Assembly (NCBI GenBank): GCA_030704225.1
Contig: CP131915.1
Coordinates: forward strand, 2,108,001-2,172,000
Direction: 5' to 3'
From: Kosakonia sp. H02
GTDB lineage: Bacteria; Pseudomonadota; Gammaproteobacteria; Enterobacterales; Enterobacteriaceae
Length of the DNA: 64,000 nucleotides
A model generated the notes under the pieces. It worked only from the letters and a program-made list of their open reading frames with translations, searched no databases and was not told the origin of the DNA. The translations under genes and the position numbers were made by a program. Of this stretch, positions 27,008 to 36,524 are shown piece after piece (position 1 is the stretch's first letter; each line of letters begins with the position of its first letter).

Positions 27008-27661
27008 CTTAAGAAGTCCGTCGGTCAGGGGGAGCATGAACTCTCCATCCTTACCGGAGTTGAGCTTGTTGTCAAACCAGCCGAGACCATTGCGCTGATT
27101 GGCGAGTCCGGCTCGGGTAAGTCGACGTTGCTGGCGATCCTCGCCGGGCTGGACGACGGCAGTAGCGGGGAGGTGCACCTGCTCGGGAGGCCGTTACATG
27201 CGATGGATGAAGAAGCCCGCGCACAACTGCGGGCGCAGAATGTCGGCTTTGTCTTTCAATCCTTTATGTTAATTCCCACCCTCAACGCGCTGGAAAACGT
27301 CGAGCTTCCGGCGTTGCTTCGTGGCGAAAATAGCGCAGAAAGCCGCAACAGCGCGAAGGCGTTACTGGAAGAGCTGGGGCTGGGCAAGCGCCTCGATCAC
27401 CTTCCGGCGCAGCTTTCCGGTGGGGAACAGCAGCGCGTGGCGCTGGCCCGCGCCTTTAATGGCCGTCCGGCAGTGCTGTTTGCCGATGAGCCGACCGGCA
27501 ATCTCGACAGGCAAACCGGCGACAAAATTGCCGATTTACTCTTTTCCATGAACCGCCAGTTTGGCACTACGCTGCTGCTGGTCACCCACGATCCGCAACT
27601 GGCTGCGCGCTGTGACCGGCGTCTGCGGCTTCTCAACGGCGAACTGCGGGAGGAAGCATGA
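26975..27661 (+). CDS. ybbA: YbbA ABC-transporter ATPase
   Basis: A LolD/MacB-type ATPase of 228 aa: Walker A GESGSGKST near residue 43, signature LSGGEQQRVALARAF, Walker B VLFADEPTGNLD, and the H-loop VTHD. It pairs with YbbP, whose start overlaps its stop by 4 bases (ATGA). YbbAP is a mechanotransmission-type complex rather than a classic importer; with tesA it has been proposed to act in lipid or envelope traffic. The N-terminus overlaps tesA on the other strand. Confidence 0.94.
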   Translation: MPAENIVEVHHLKKSVGQGEHELSILTGVELVVKPAETIALIGESGSGKSTLLAILAGLDDGSSGEVHLLGRPLHAMDEEARAQLRAQNVGFVFQSFMLIPTLNALENVELPALLRGENSAESRNSAKALLEELGLGKRLDHLPAQLSGGEQQRVALARAFNGRPAVLFADEPTGNLDRQTGDKIADLLFSMNRQFGTTLLLVTHDPQLAARCDRRLRLLNGELREEA

Positions 27662-30072
27662 TTGCCCGCTGGTTCTGGCGCGAGTGGCGCTCACCGTCGC
27701 TGCTGATTGTCTGGATGGCGTTAAGCCTCGCGGTGGCCTGCGTGCTGGCGCTCGGCAATATCAGCGATCGTATGGAAAAGGGGCTGAGCCAGCAGAGCCG
27801 GGAATTTATGGCCGGTGACCGCGCACTGCGTAGCTCGCGTGAAATCCCACAGTCGTGGCTGGATGAAGCACGCAAAAACGGGCTGAAAGTCAGCGAGCAG
27901 GTCAGTTTTAACACCATGACCTTTGCCGGCGACACGCCGCAACTGGCGAGCGTGAAAGCCGTGGATGATATCTACCCGATATATGGCGAATTGCAAACTC
28001 GCCCGGCCGGGCTGAAACCACAGGCGGGGACAGTGTTGCTGGCACCGCGCCTGATGGCGCTGCTTAATTTGAAAACCGGCGATACGATTGATGTCGGCGA
28101 CGCCACGCTGCGCATCGCCGGAGAAGTGATTCAGGAGCCGGATTCCGGTTTTAACCCTTTCCAGATGGCGCCACGCTTATTAATGAACATGGCCGACGTG
28201 GCGAAAACCGGTGCTGTACAGCCGGGCAGCCGCGTCAGCTGGCGGGCGAAATTTGGCGGTACGCCTGCGCAATTAGAGGCGTATGAAAAATGGCTGTTGC
28301 CGCAGCTTAAACCCGAGCACCGCTGGTATGGCCTGGAGCAGGACGAAAGTGCGCTGGGGAAATCCCTGCAACGTTCGCAGCAGTTTTTACTGTTATCGGC
28401 GCTATTAACCCTGCTACTGGCGGTGGCTGCGGTTGCCGTGGCAATGAGCCACTACTGCCGCAGCCGTTACGATCTGGTGGCGGTTCTCAAAACCCTCGGT
28501 GCCGGTCGCGCGCAACTGCGTAAGCTGATTGTCGGCCAGTGGTTGATGGTGCTTGGTCTGGCGGTGATCGCCGGTGGCGCAATGGGATTACTGTTTGAAA
28601 AAGTGCTGATGGTGCTACTCAAACCGGTGCTGCCCGCCGCACTGCCGCCCGCAAGCGGCTGGCCGTGGCTGTGGGCCGTGGGCGCAATGGGGGTGATTTC
28701 ACTGCTGGTGGGGCTGCGTCCGTACCGTTTGCTGCTGGCAACGCAGCCGCTACGCGTGCTGCGCCGTGATGCCGTGGCGAATGTCTGGCCGCTTAAGTTT
28801 TATATCCCGGTCATTTGTCTCGTCACCGTGCTGTTGCTGGCCTGGCTGATGGGCGGCAGCATGCTGCTGTGGGCGGTGCTGGCGGGCGCGGTGGTGCTGG
28901 CGTTTCTCTGCGGCGTAGCTGGCTGGTTGCTGTTAAATGTGCTGAAACGGCTGACGCTGAAAGCGTTGCCGTTGCGCCTTGCGGTGAATCGTCTGCTGCG
29001 CCAGCCGTGGTCGACGCTCAGCCAGCTCTCCGCGTTCTCTTTGTCCTTTATGTTGCTGGCGATGCTGCTGGTGTTACGCGGCGATCTGCTGGATCGCTGG
29101 CAGCAGCAACTGCCACCGGAAAGCCCGAACTACTTCCTTCTCAATATTGCCCCTGAACAGGTGACGCCGTTGAAAGCGTTTCTTGCCGATCACCAGGTGA
29201 TCCCGGAATCCTTCTACCCGGTCGTGCGGGCAAGGATGACGCAGATTAACGGCCAGTCGACGGAGGGCAATCCCGATGAAGCGTTAAACCGCGAGCTGAA
29301 TCTGACCTGGCAACAGCAGCGCCCGGATCACAACCCGGTGACCGCCGGACGCTGGCCGCCGAAAGCGGGGGAAGTTTCGGTGGAAGAGGGGCTGGCCGAG
29401 CGCCTTGGCCTGAAGCTCGGCGATACGGTGACGTTTATGGGCGATACGCAAGAGTTCAGCGCCAAAATCAGTAGCCTGCGCAAGGTGGATTGGGAGAGCC
29501 TGAGGCCAAACTTCTTCTTTATCTTCCCGCCGGGCGCGCTCGACGGCCAGCCGCAAAGTTTTCTGACCAGTTTCCGCTGGCAGAATGGCAACGGCATGTT
29601 GACGCTGCTTAACCGCGAGTTTCCCACCGTCAGCCTGCTGGATATTGGCGCAATTTTGAAACAGGTCGGCCAGGTGTTAGAGCAGGTGAGCCGGGCGCTG
29701 GAAGTGATGGTCGTGCTGGTAACTGCCTGCGGCGTACTGCTGTTACTGGCGCAGGTGCAGGTGGGAATGCGCCAGCGCCATCAGGAGCTGGTGGTCTACC
29801 GGACGTTGGGTGCGGGCAAGCGGTTGTTACGCACCACGCTGTGGTGTGAGTTTGCTCTGCTGGGTCTGGTTTCCGGGCTGGTGGCGGCGATCGGTGCGGA
29901 AACGGCACTCTTGATGCTGCAAACGCGCGTGTTTGATTTCCCGTGGCAGCCGGACTGGCGGCTGTGGGTAACGTTACCGCTGTGCGGTGCGCTGCTGCTC
30001 TCGTTGTGCGGTGGCTGGTTAGGTACCCGGTTGTTAAAAGGCAAAGCGCTGTTTCGCCAGTTTAGTGGTTAA
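27658..30072 (+). CDS. ybbP: YbbP FtsX-type permease
   Basis: An 804-aa MacB/FtsX-family permease: an N-terminal helix near residue 15, a periplasmic domain, then helices near 240-370 and a second periplasmic domain, with a final helix bundle near 680-800 that includes the repeated LGAGRAQLRKL / LGAGKRLLRTT coupling motifs. Ten helices in the family. It forms a complex with the YbbA ATPase. An intrinsic terminator follows. In E. coli rhsD comes next; here a porin gene does. Confidence 0.94.
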   Translation: MIARWFWREWRSPSLLIVWMALSLAVACVLALGNISDRMEKGLSQQSREFMAGDRALRSSREIPQSWLDEARKNGLKVSEQVSFNTMTFAGDTPQLASVKAVDDIYPIYGELQTRPAGLKPQAGTVLLAPRLMALLNLKTGDTIDVGDATLRIAGEVIQEPDSGFNPFQMAPRLLMNMADVAKTGAVQPGSRVSWRAKFGGTPAQLEAYEKWLLPQLKPEHRWYGLEQDESALGKSLQRSQQFLLLSALLTLLLAVAAVAVAMSHYCRSRYDLVAVLKTLGAGRAQLRKLIVGQWLMVLGLAVIAGGAMGLLFEKVLMVLLKPVLPAALPPASGWPWLWAVGAMGVISLLVGLRPYRLLLATQPLRVLRRDAVANVWPLKFYIPVICLVTVLLLAWLMGGSMLLWAVLAGAVVLAFLCGVAGWLLLNVLKRLTLKALPLRLAVNRLLRQPWSTLSQLSAFSLSFMLLAMLLVLRGDLLDRWQQQLPPESPNYFLLNIAPEQVTPLKAFLADHQVIPESFYPVVRARMTQINGQSTEGNPDEALNRELNLTWQQQRPDHNPVTAGRWPPKAGEVSVEEGLAERLGLKLGDTVTFMGDTQEFSAKISSLRKVDWESLRPNFFFIFPPGALDGQPQSFLTSFRWQNGNGMLTLLNREFPTVSLLDIGAILKQVGQVLEQVSRALEVMVVLVTACGVLLLLAQVQVGMRQRHQELVVYRTLGAGKRLLRTTLWCEFALLGLVSGLVAAIGAETALLMLQTRVFDFPWQPDWRLWVTLPLCGALLLSLCGGWLGTRLLKGKALFRQFSG

Positions 30073-30083
30073 CCCTGCCTAAA

Positions 30084-30115
30084 AAAACACACCGGTAATT
30101 CAACCGGTGTGTTTT
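30084..30115 (+). terminator. Intrinsic terminator after ybbP
   Basis: ACACACCGGT and ACCGGTGTGT flank a short A/T loop, followed by TTTTC. With an A run in front, it may work in both directions. Confidence 0.75.
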
Positions 30116-30128
30116 CATTTCAAGGTGT

Positions 30129-30231
30129 AAACATTTACCGAGTAAATGTTTAGCAGCACAAAACATTAAAAAAACCACACCAAATAGAGGCTTATAACAG
30201 ATATTATCCGATCGGCTAATAATCTATTAGC
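30129..30231. promoter_or_regulatory. Cluster of dyads in front of the porin gene
   Basis: AAACATTTAC-CGA-GTAAATGTTT (30129-30151) has perfect 10-bp arms. GCTAATA-ATC-TATTAGC (30215-30231) has perfect 7-bp arms and overlaps an imperfect dyad centred on CCGATCGG (30200-30224). They lie between the ybbP terminator and the porin start and look like operators for unidentified regulators. Confidence 0.5.
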
Positions 30232-30254
30232 TGTGTCTATCCCAAGGAAAAACC

Positions 30255-31400
30255 ATGAAAATAAAAACAAGCGCCCTGGCGACAGCCATTGGCGCAGCAG
30301 TGGCATTGGCATCTTTCGCAGCACAAGCAGAAATTACTGTTCTGAAACAAGATCCGCAGGCAGGCGATCCGCTCAGCCGTCTGAACTTCACCGTTGGCGG
30401 TTCTATTCGTCCGCAGTTCAATAACTTCACCGGCGACGGCGATAAAGGTTCTTACAAACGTAACGGCTTCGATGGCGGTACCCGTTTTCGCTTCGCTGCC
30501 GATTACTACCTGTTCGACGATATTAGTTGGGTCAGTTATTACGAACTGGGCGTAGACATCCCGAAACTGTTCGACTGGGATAACCACCACGCTGACACCG
30601 CGACCAACACCACCCGCCGTATGCTCTATACCGGCCTGAAAAGTAAAACCTGGGGTACGTTGACCTTTGGTCAGCAGAACAGCGTTTACTACGATGTGGT
30701 CGGTGCGAAAACCGATATCTGGGACTACGACATGTTAGCCCAGGCGCCAGGTAACGGTATCAAAGGCGATTACGACGGTTCTTATCGTTCACGCCAGATG
30801 CTGAAATATAAGAAAACGGTCGGCGATGCGGATCTCTATGCCGCGTATCTGTTCAATGATGATTCTTATCTGGCAACTGACGGCAACCGTTACAAACGTA
30901 AAGGCGGCGGCTCATTAGGTCTGGATTATCACCTGACGGACGATTTGACCTGGGGCGCTGCATGGAACTACACCCGCGCGGATATGCGTCAACCGTCCAC
31001 CGGCGACAGCAAATCCTACGATCAGACCATTCTCGGTACGGCGTTGAGCTGGACGCCGGACAACTGGACCTTCTCCGTTGGCGGTGGCTGGTATCAAAAC
31101 TTCATGTTGACCAAGAAGAAAGATGTCCATGATTACTTCGCGGGCGATGCCTGGGGCGTTGAATACTTTGCCGGTTACAAATTCCCGATTGCGCAGTACG
31201 CGGTGAAATACATTCAGCCGTACTTTATGGGGGATCGCCTGGAGTTCGCCAGCGGCCGCAATTACCAGCGTATCGACAACGGCGTGGGTATCACCTTCCA
31301 ACTGGATTACGGTTTCCGCGTTGATTACGAACACGTATTCACCTCCAGCACCGATAACCTGGGTGATATGAACCTGGTGCGTCTGCGTTACGACTTCTGA
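30255..31400 (+). CDS. Outer-membrane porin (general porin type)
   Basis: A 381-aa beta-barrel porin: signal peptide MKIKTSALATAIGAAVALAS...AQA, then alternating aromatic/polar strands and the C-terminal outer-membrane signature ending in YDF (MNLVRLRYDF). It resembles the porin found beside sfbABC in Salmonella rather than OmpC/F or OprD strictly. Substrate unknown. Own promoter region with several dyads; a REP element separates it from sfbA. Position beside an amino-acid/peptide-type importer suggests they serve the same nutrient, which is inference. Confidence 0.8.
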   Translation: MKIKTSALATAIGAAVALASFAAQAEITVLKQDPQAGDPLSRLNFTVGGSIRPQFNNFTGDGDKGSYKRNGFDGGTRFRFAADYYLFDDISWVSYYELGVDIPKLFDWDNHHADTATNTTRRMLYTGLKSKTWGTLTFGQQNSVYYDVVGAKTDIWDYDMLAQAPGNGIKGDYDGSYRSRQMLKYKKTVGDADLYAAYLFNDDSYLATDGNRYKRKGGGSLGLDYHLTDDLTWGAAWNYTRADMRQPSTGDSKSYDQTILGTALSWTPDNWTFSVGGGWYQNFMLTKKKDVHDYFAGDAWGVEYFAGYKFPIAQYAVKYIQPYFMGDRLEFASGRNYQRIDNGVGITFQLDYGFRVDYEHVFTSSTDNLGDMNLVRLRYDF

Positions 31401-31416
31401 TTCGTACACATGTCAT

Positions 31417-31498
31417 TGCCGGATGGCGCTAAACGCTTATCCGGCCTACGGTTTCGTTACAACGTGTAGGCCGGATAAGGCGCAGCCGCCATCCGGCG
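31417..31498. repeat. BIME (paired REP elements)
   Basis: Two opposed REP units, GCCGGATGGCGCTAAACGC and GCGCAGCCGCCATCCGGC, around TATCCGGCCTACGG / GTAGGCCGGATA. Confidence 0.85.
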
Positions 31499-31653
31499 TT
31501 TTGTTACTCTCTCCACAACAAGTTGAATTTTTTTCAATTACCGCTGCGCTGGCTTTGTGCCATCTTATTCCCCGGCCTTATCTACACGTGAACATTGAAC
31601 GCGCCGCACTGCATGGCGCGTCACACAGCACACCAACGCATTAGGGAGAATTT

Positions 31654-32490
31654 ATGGGACAGCGTCTCAGCTTACGCGCGCTTTTCGGCGCACTACTTCT
31701 GGTTTGTGGTTTACCGTTCGCCCACGCCAGCAGCGATCCGCACACCATCATTTTTGGCGTGGCACCAGGCCCTTACGGCGATATGGTGAAACAGGCCATT
31801 GCCCCCTCGCTAAAAGCGAAGGGCTATAAAGTGGTGGTGCGGGAATTCAGCGATTACGTCCAGCCAAATATGGCGCTGGCAAACGGCAGCATCGATGCCA
31901 ACCTGTTCCAGCACAGCCTCTATTTCGATAAATTCACCGCCGACAAAGGGCTGAAATTAACCAAATTGCTTTCAGTACCCACGGCGGGAATGGGTTTTTA
32001 CTCCCACAAAATCAAAAGCCTGGATGAGCTGAAAAAGGGCGACATCGTGACGCTCTCCAATGACCCGACCAACCTGGCGCGCGGGCTGCGTTTCCTGCAA
32101 TCGCTGGAGCTTATTACCATTAAAGATTCCATTGACCCCACCAAAGCCTCCGAGCGCGATATCGCCAGCAACCCGAAAGGGCTGGTATTTAAACCGCTGG
32201 AAGCCGCGCAACTGCCGCGTACACTGGATAGCGTTACCGCTTCGCTGGTTAATGGTAACTTTGCGATTGCCGCCGGGATGGATCTCAATACTGCGCTCAA
32301 ACAGGAGCACCTGGATGAGAACCTGAAAAATATCATCGCCGTGCGCAGTGAAGATGCCGGTAAGCCCTTCGCCAAAGACATTGTTGAGGTGGTGAAATCG
32401 CCCGCTTACCGCGCGGTGATTGACGATCCGAAAAACATCTTTACCGCTTTCCAGAAACCAGACTGGATGCAGACCGCGGATCAGAAGTAA
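31654..32490 (+). CDS. sfbA: SfbA-like NlpA/MetQ family binding protein
   Basis: A 278-aa substrate-binding protein of the NlpA/MetQ family. The body matches the family (IIFGVAPGPYGDMVKQAIAPSLKAKGYKV, VQPNMALANGSIDANLFQHSLYFD). The N-terminus has a signal peptide with Cys in LLVCGLP, but Val at -1 is not a normal lipobox, and AHA-SSD looks like a signal-peptidase I site; it may therefore be a soluble periplasmic protein. It heads the sfbABC importer and is followed by an attenuating terminator. Ligand unknown; Salmonella SfbA is the closest named relative. Confidence 0.82.
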   Translation: MGQRLSLRALFGALLLVCGLPFAHASSDPHTIIFGVAPGPYGDMVKQAIAPSLKAKGYKVVVREFSDYVQPNMALANGSIDANLFQHSLYFDKFTADKGLKLTKLLSVPTAGMGFYSHKIKSLDELKKGDIVTLSNDPTNLARGLRFLQSLELITIKDSIDPTKASERDIASNPKGLVFKPLEAAQLPRTLDSVTASLVNGNFAIAAGMDLNTALKQEHLDENLKNIIAVRSEDAGKPFAKDIVEVVKSPAYRAVIDDPKNIFTAFQKPDWMQTADQK

Positions 32491-32510
32491 TAATCCGGCT
32501 GAGTTAACAG

Positions 32511-32531
32511 GCAGGCTACGGCCTGCTTTTT
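32511..32531 (+). terminator. Intercistronic terminator sfbA/sfbB
   Basis: GCAGGC and GCCTGC around TACG, followed by five T. It sits in the 57-base gap and probably lowers sfbBC relative to sfbA, giving more binding protein than permease. Confidence 0.7.
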
Positions 32532-32547
32532 GCCGTTTGAGGTTGGC

Positions 32548-33570
32548 ATGATTGAAATAGAGAAAGTTTGCGTCGATTTCCCCACTGGGCGCGGCAGTTC
32601 AGGCGCAACGCGCGCGGTCGACGATGTTTCGCTGCGCATTGCCGCCGGGGAAATTTTTGGCATTGTCGGCACCAGCGGCGCGGGAAAAAGTACGCTGCTG
32701 CGCACCCTGAATGCGCTGCAACGTCCAGGCGAGGGCCGCGTCAATATCAATGGCGTGACCATTTCTGCGCTGGAAGGCGTAACGCTGCGCCAGGCGCGCC
32801 AGCGTATTGGTATGATTTTCCAGCACTTTAATTTGATGCATACCCGCACCGTGGCGCAAAACGTGGCGTTCAGCCTGAAAGCGGCCGGGTGGGCGCGCAG
32901 CAACATTGCCCCGCGTGTGGCAGAGATCCTCGCGTTAGTGGGCTTAAGCGATAAAGCGAACCGCTATCCGGTGCAGCTCAGCGGTGGGCAGAAACAGCGC
33001 GTTGGCATTGCCCGCGCGATTGCCAATCATCCCGATGTGTTGCTGTGCGATGAGCCGACCTCGGCGCTGGATCTGGAAACCTCCGCCACCATTCTCGCGT
33101 TGCTCAAACAGATCAACGAGCAGATGGGCATCACCATTGTGCTGATCACCCATGAGATGAATGTGATCAAATCCATCTGCGATCGCGTGGCGGTGATGTC
33201 CGCTGGCAAAGTAGTGGAGGAGGGCGAAGTGTTTGATATTTTTGCCCATCCGCAGCATCCGTTCACACAGCAACTGGTGTCGCATACCCTCAACCTGACG
33301 CTGCCGGAGCGCTTGCAGCAGCATTTACCGGGCCAGTTATTGAAAGTGCTGTTTATTGGCGATTCCGCCGAGCAGCCGGTGCTTTCCGACGCGGCGGTGA
33401 GATTTGGCGTGGCGGTGAATATTCTGCACGGCAAAATCGAGTATATCGGCGAACGGGCGTTGGGGATTCTGGTGGTGCAGCTAACCGCAACAAAGAGCCC
33501 GCAGGCGGTGAGTGACGCCGTAGACTATATTCGCAGCCGGACTGCGCAGGTGGAGGTGATCCGTGGATGA
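32548..33570 (+). CDS. sfbB: SfbB-like MetN-type ABC ATPase
   Basis: A 340-aa MetN-like ATPase: Walker A GTSGAGKST, Q-loop FQHFN, signature LSGGQKQRVGIARAI, Walker B VLLCDEPTSALD, H-loop ITHE, and a C-terminal NIL (ligand-sensing) domain from about residue 265. I chose the ATG at 32548 (MIEIEKVCVDF). The stop overlaps sfbC by 8 bases. No MetJ box is visible upstream of the operon, so methionine regulation is not indicated. Confidence 0.88.
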   Translation: MIEIEKVCVDFPTGRGSSGATRAVDDVSLRIAAGEIFGIVGTSGAGKSTLLRTLNALQRPGEGRVNINGVTISALEGVTLRQARQRIGMIFQHFNLMHTRTVAQNVAFSLKAAGWARSNIAPRVAEILALVGLSDKANRYPVQLSGGQKQRVGIARAIANHPDVLLCDEPTSALDLETSATILALLKQINEQMGITIVLITHEMNVIKSICDRVAVMSAGKVVEEGEVFDIFAHPQHPFTQQLVSHTLNLTLPERLQQHLPGQLLKVLFIGDSAEQPVLSDAAVRFGVAVNILHGKIEYIGERALGILVVQLTATKSPQAVSDAVDYIRSRTAQVEVIRG

Positions 33571-34222
33571 TTTATTGGCCGATCTGAGCCTTGCCTTTGG
33601 CGAAACTTTCCAGATGCTCAGCATCTCAACGGTGCTGGCGATTGTTGGCGGTTTACCGCTTGGTTTCCTGATTTTCGTTACCGACCGGCACCTGTTCTGG
33701 CAAAACCGCGCGGTTTATCTGATTAGCTCGGTGCTGGTGAATATTATCCGCTCGGTGCCGTTCGTGATCCTGCTGGTGTTACTGCTGCCGCTGACGCAGT
33801 GGCTTTTAGGCAATACCATCGGGCCCATCGCCGCGTCGGTGCCGTTATCCGTTGCCGCTATTGCCTTTTACGCACGCCTGGTGGATAGCGCCCTGCGCGA
33901 AGTGGATAAGGGCATCATTGAAGCGGCGGAAGCGTTCGGAGCCAGCCCGCTACGCATTATTTGTACGGTGCTGCTGCCGGAAGCCAGCGCAGGTCTGCTG
34001 CGCGGTTTAACCATTACGCTGGTGAGCCTGATTGGTTATTCGGCGATGGCGGGGATTGTTGGCGGCGGCGGTGTCGGCGACCTGGCGATCCGCTACGGGT
34101 ATTACCGCTATGAAACCCAGGTGATGATCGTGACCGTTGTGGCGCTGATTATTCTGGTGCAGGTGGTGCAGATGTTAGGTGACTGGCTGGCGAAACGGGC
34201 TGATAAACGCGATCGTCATTGA
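33563..34222 (+). CDS. sfbC: SfbC-like MetI-type permease
   Basis: A 219-aa inner-membrane permease of the MetI family with about five helices and the EAA loop (GIIEAAEAFGASPLRIICTVLLPEA, near residues 110-135). It starts at GTG (33563), supported by a near-perfect GGAGGTGAT ribosome site and an 8-base overlap with sfbB. Forms the SfbBC import complex with SfbA. Confidence 0.88.
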   Translation: MDDLLADLSLAFGETFQMLSISTVLAIVGGLPLGFLIFVTDRHLFWQNRAVYLISSVLVNIIRSVPFVILLVLLLPLTQWLLGNTIGPIAASVPLSVAAIAFYARLVDSALREVDKGIIEAAEAFGASPLRIICTVLLPEASAGLLRGLTITLVSLIGYSAMAGIVGGGGVGDLAIRYGYYRYETQVMIVTVVALIILVQVVQMLGDWLAKRADKRDRH

Positions 34223-34227
34223 TTGTT

Positions 34228-34256
34228 CGCCGGATGGCGGTTGCTATCCGGCTTAC
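34228..34256. repeat. REP element
   Basis: GCCGGATGGCGGTTGCTATCCGGC, between convergent sfbC and mnmH. Confidence 0.75.
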
Positions 34257-34271
34257 ACATTGCGGCGGTAA

Positions 34272-35345
34272 TTACTGCGCCGCCAGCCACGCGGAAACGT
34301 CTGCGAACGTGCCGCGAAAACGGATGACCGGGGCGCGTTTTTCAAGCTGGTAGCGATACATCGGATCGTAATACGCCTCCAGCAACGGAGCCAGCCAGGC
34401 GAAATGGCTGTCGGTGTTGCCGCTGCGCTGTTGCTCGTTCAGTGCTAATTGCAGGTGCACATTGAGCTGCTCAAAACGCTGTAACCCCAGCCGACGGCGG
34501 ATAGCAAACAGCCCATGGCGCAGGTGCTCCGCATAAGCATCCCAGCCGGCCTCTTCGCCATCGCGTTCGATATAAGCCTGCAACGTCTGCACAAAATACT
34601 CTTCGCGCAGGCGTTCAAGACGGCTCTCAAACGGTTCATCCACGACTACCAGCGGCGATTGCGCCATGCGCTCACGGACGATTTCCGGCAAATGAGTGGC
34701 CCCGATCGCACGCCCTTCATCTTCCAGCAGCCAGAATTCTGGCGTGACTTTCAGCAGTGCGACCGCCAGCCGGTTTTCAAAACTTGCCTGTGCTGGCTGC
34801 GGCTGCGCCGTGCGGCCAAAAGAGGACCCGCGATGATGCGCCAGCCCTTCGAGATCGATACCGTTAGGGTGCGCGCGTACCAGCAATGTTTTGCCGCTGC
34901 CGGTACAGCCACCCACCAATAACAACGGGCGCTGCGTGCGCTGGTAGGTTACATCGATAGCCGCCTGGCGCAGGGCTTTGTAGCCGCCGACAACCAGCGG
35001 GTAATCCACCTGCCGCTCGCGCAGCCACTGCTGCACAATGTGCGAACGCTGGCCGCCCCGCGCGCAGCAAAGGTAACCCTGCGGGTATTTTTGACAGGCT
35101 TGCAGCCACGCCGCTATGCGCTGCTCACGTATCTCGCCATTGACCAGTTTATGGCCCAGCCGCAGCGCGGCGTCCGCACCTTCGCGTTTATAACAGGTGC
35201 CCACGGCAGCGCGTTCGCTGTCGTTCATCAAGGGCAGGTTGATGGCGGCGGGCATTGCGCTTTTGGCAAACTCAACCGGTGCGCGGACATCGATAAGAGG
35301 CGTTTCATCCCGCAGGATGGCGAGATAATCCGTGGCGTTGTTCAT
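34272..35345 (-). CDS. mnmH: tRNA 2-selenouridine synthase MnmH (SelU)
   Basis: Replaces sulfur by selenium in the wobble 2-thiouridine of certain tRNAs, through a geranylated intermediate. The 357-aa protein has an N-terminal rhodanese domain with the active Cys in YLCCARGGQRSHI (near residue 96) and a C-terminal P-loop domain (GGCTGSGKT, near residue 150). I chose MNNATDYLAIL (ATG 35343-35345). Neighbour order sfbABC-mnmH-purK follows Salmonella. Confidence 0.93.
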   Translation of the reverse strand: MNNATDYLAILRDETPLIDVRAPVEFAKSAMPAAINLPLMNDSERAAVGTCYKREGADAALRLGHKLVNGEIREQRIAAWLQACQKYPQGYLCCARGGQRSHIVQQWLRERQVDYPLVVGGYKALRQAAIDVTYQRTQRPLLLVGGCTGSGKTLLVRAHPNGIDLEGLAHHRGSSFGRTAQPQPAQASFENRLAVALLKVTPEFWLLEDEGRAIGATHLPEIVRERMAQSPLVVVDEPFESRLERLREEYFVQTLQAYIERDGEEAGWDAYAEHLRHGLFAIRRRLGLQRFEQLNVHLQLALNEQQRSGNTDSHFAWLAPLLEAYYDPMYRYQLEKRAPVIRFRGTFADVSAWLAAQ

Positions 35346-35414
35346 TGGGCGTCCTTCTGCAAAAACTGGCGCAGATTGTACGCCCGAAAGCGGGGAGCGC
35401 AATGGGGTAATTTT

Positions 35415-35449
35415 GCCGGATAAGCGCCGTTCACAGCCGCCATCCGGCG
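35415..35449. repeat. REP element
   Basis: GCCGGATAAGCGCCG and CAGCCGCCATCCGGC arms between mnmH and purK. Confidence 0.75.
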
Positions 35450-35459
35450 TGCATCGCCA

Positions 35460-36524
35460 TTACAACGTTGATTGCGCCCAGGCAATACCGCTGGCATATT
35501 CCGGCGGCAATAAAGGCACCAGTGCTTCCAGCGTGGCGCTCAGGCGAGCGGTGTCGTGATCGTTGAGATTAAGATGGCCGACTTTACGCCCCGGACGCAC
35601 CTCTTTGTCGTACCAGTGCAGATGCACCAGCGGCAGTTTCAGCCAGTCATAATTGAGATCGCTGCCGATCAGGTTGATCATCACCGACGGGCTGTTGACC
35701 ACCGGCTGCGGCAGCGGCAAATCCACCACCGCGCGCAAATGCAGTTCAAACTGGCTGATCGACGCGCCGTTTTGCGTCCAGTGGCCGCTGTTATGCACGC
35801 GCGGCGCCAGTTCGTTGATAAGCAAACCGCCGGGCGTAATGAAACACTCCATCGCCATTACGCCAACGTAGTTCAGCTCATGCATGATCGCCGCCAGCAT
35901 CGATTCCGCCTGCTTTTGCTGCTGCGCATTCGGCTGCGGGAATACGACGCTTGCCCGCAGAATGCCATCCTGGTGCAGATTGTGCGTCAGCGGATAAAAA
36001 ACGGTGCTGCCGTCATGGGCGCGGGCGCCCACCAGCGACACTTCACCAGAGAAATTGATACCCTGTTCGACGATACATTCGCCATAACTGTCATCCGGTA
36101 ATTGGTCGATATCCGTAGCGCGTAAACGCCACTGCCCGCGACCGTCATAGCCGCCGACGCGGCGCTTAACGATGGCGAGTTCGCCAAGGCGGGAAAACAC
36201 CGCCGGCCATTCGCTTTTGTCCGCCAGCAGTTGCCACGGTGCGGTGGCGAGTTTCAGCTTATCGAAAAGCTGTTTTTGCGTCAGACGATCGGCGATAACG
36301 GGGAAAACATCGCGGTTAACAAAGGCCGGATGGCGCGCCAGCTCGCGGGTTAATGCCGTTTCCGGCCAGCGTTCAATTTCGGCGGTAATCACGCTCTGCT
36401 GGAAAGGGACGGCTTCCGGCGCGTCGTCCAGCCCCACCGGCCACACCGCAATGCTTAACGGTTCACCGGCCTGGCGCAGCATCCGGCCAAGCTGACCGTT
36501 ACCTAATACACAAACCTGCTTCAT
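35460..36524 (-). CDS. purK: N5-carboxyaminoimidazole ribonucleotide synthase PurK
   Basis: ATP-grasp enzyme of purine synthesis that makes N5-CAIR from AIR, bicarbonate and ATP. The 354-aa product starts MKQVCVLGNGQLGRM and has the ATP-grasp signatures GGYDGRGQW and ECFITPGGLLINELAPRVHNSGHWT. Its ATG overlaps the purE stop by 4 bases, giving a coupled purEK operon. Confidence 0.96.
   Translation of the reverse strand: MKQVCVLGNGQLGRMLRQAGEPLSIAVWPVGLDDAPEAVPFQQSVITAEIERWPETALTRELARHPAFVNRDVFPVIADRLTQKQLFDKLKLATAPWQLLADKSEWPAVFSRLGELAIVKRRVGGYDGRGQWRLRATDIDQLPDDSYGECIVEQGINFSGEVSLVGARAHDGSTVFYPLTHNLHQDGILRASVVFPQPNAQQQKQAESMLAAIMHELNYVGVMAMECFITPGGLLINELAPRVHNSGHWTQNGASISQFELHLRAVVDLPLPQPVVNSPSVMINLIGSDLNYDWLKLPLVHLHWYDKEVRPGRKVGHLNLNDHDTARLSATLEALVPLLPPEYASGIAWAQSTL

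Noticed and set aside
31654..32490. Lipoprotein call for the SfbA-like protein
   Set aside because: The only Cys in the signal region has Val before it, which is a poor lipobox; AHA-SSD gives a better ordinary cleavage site.
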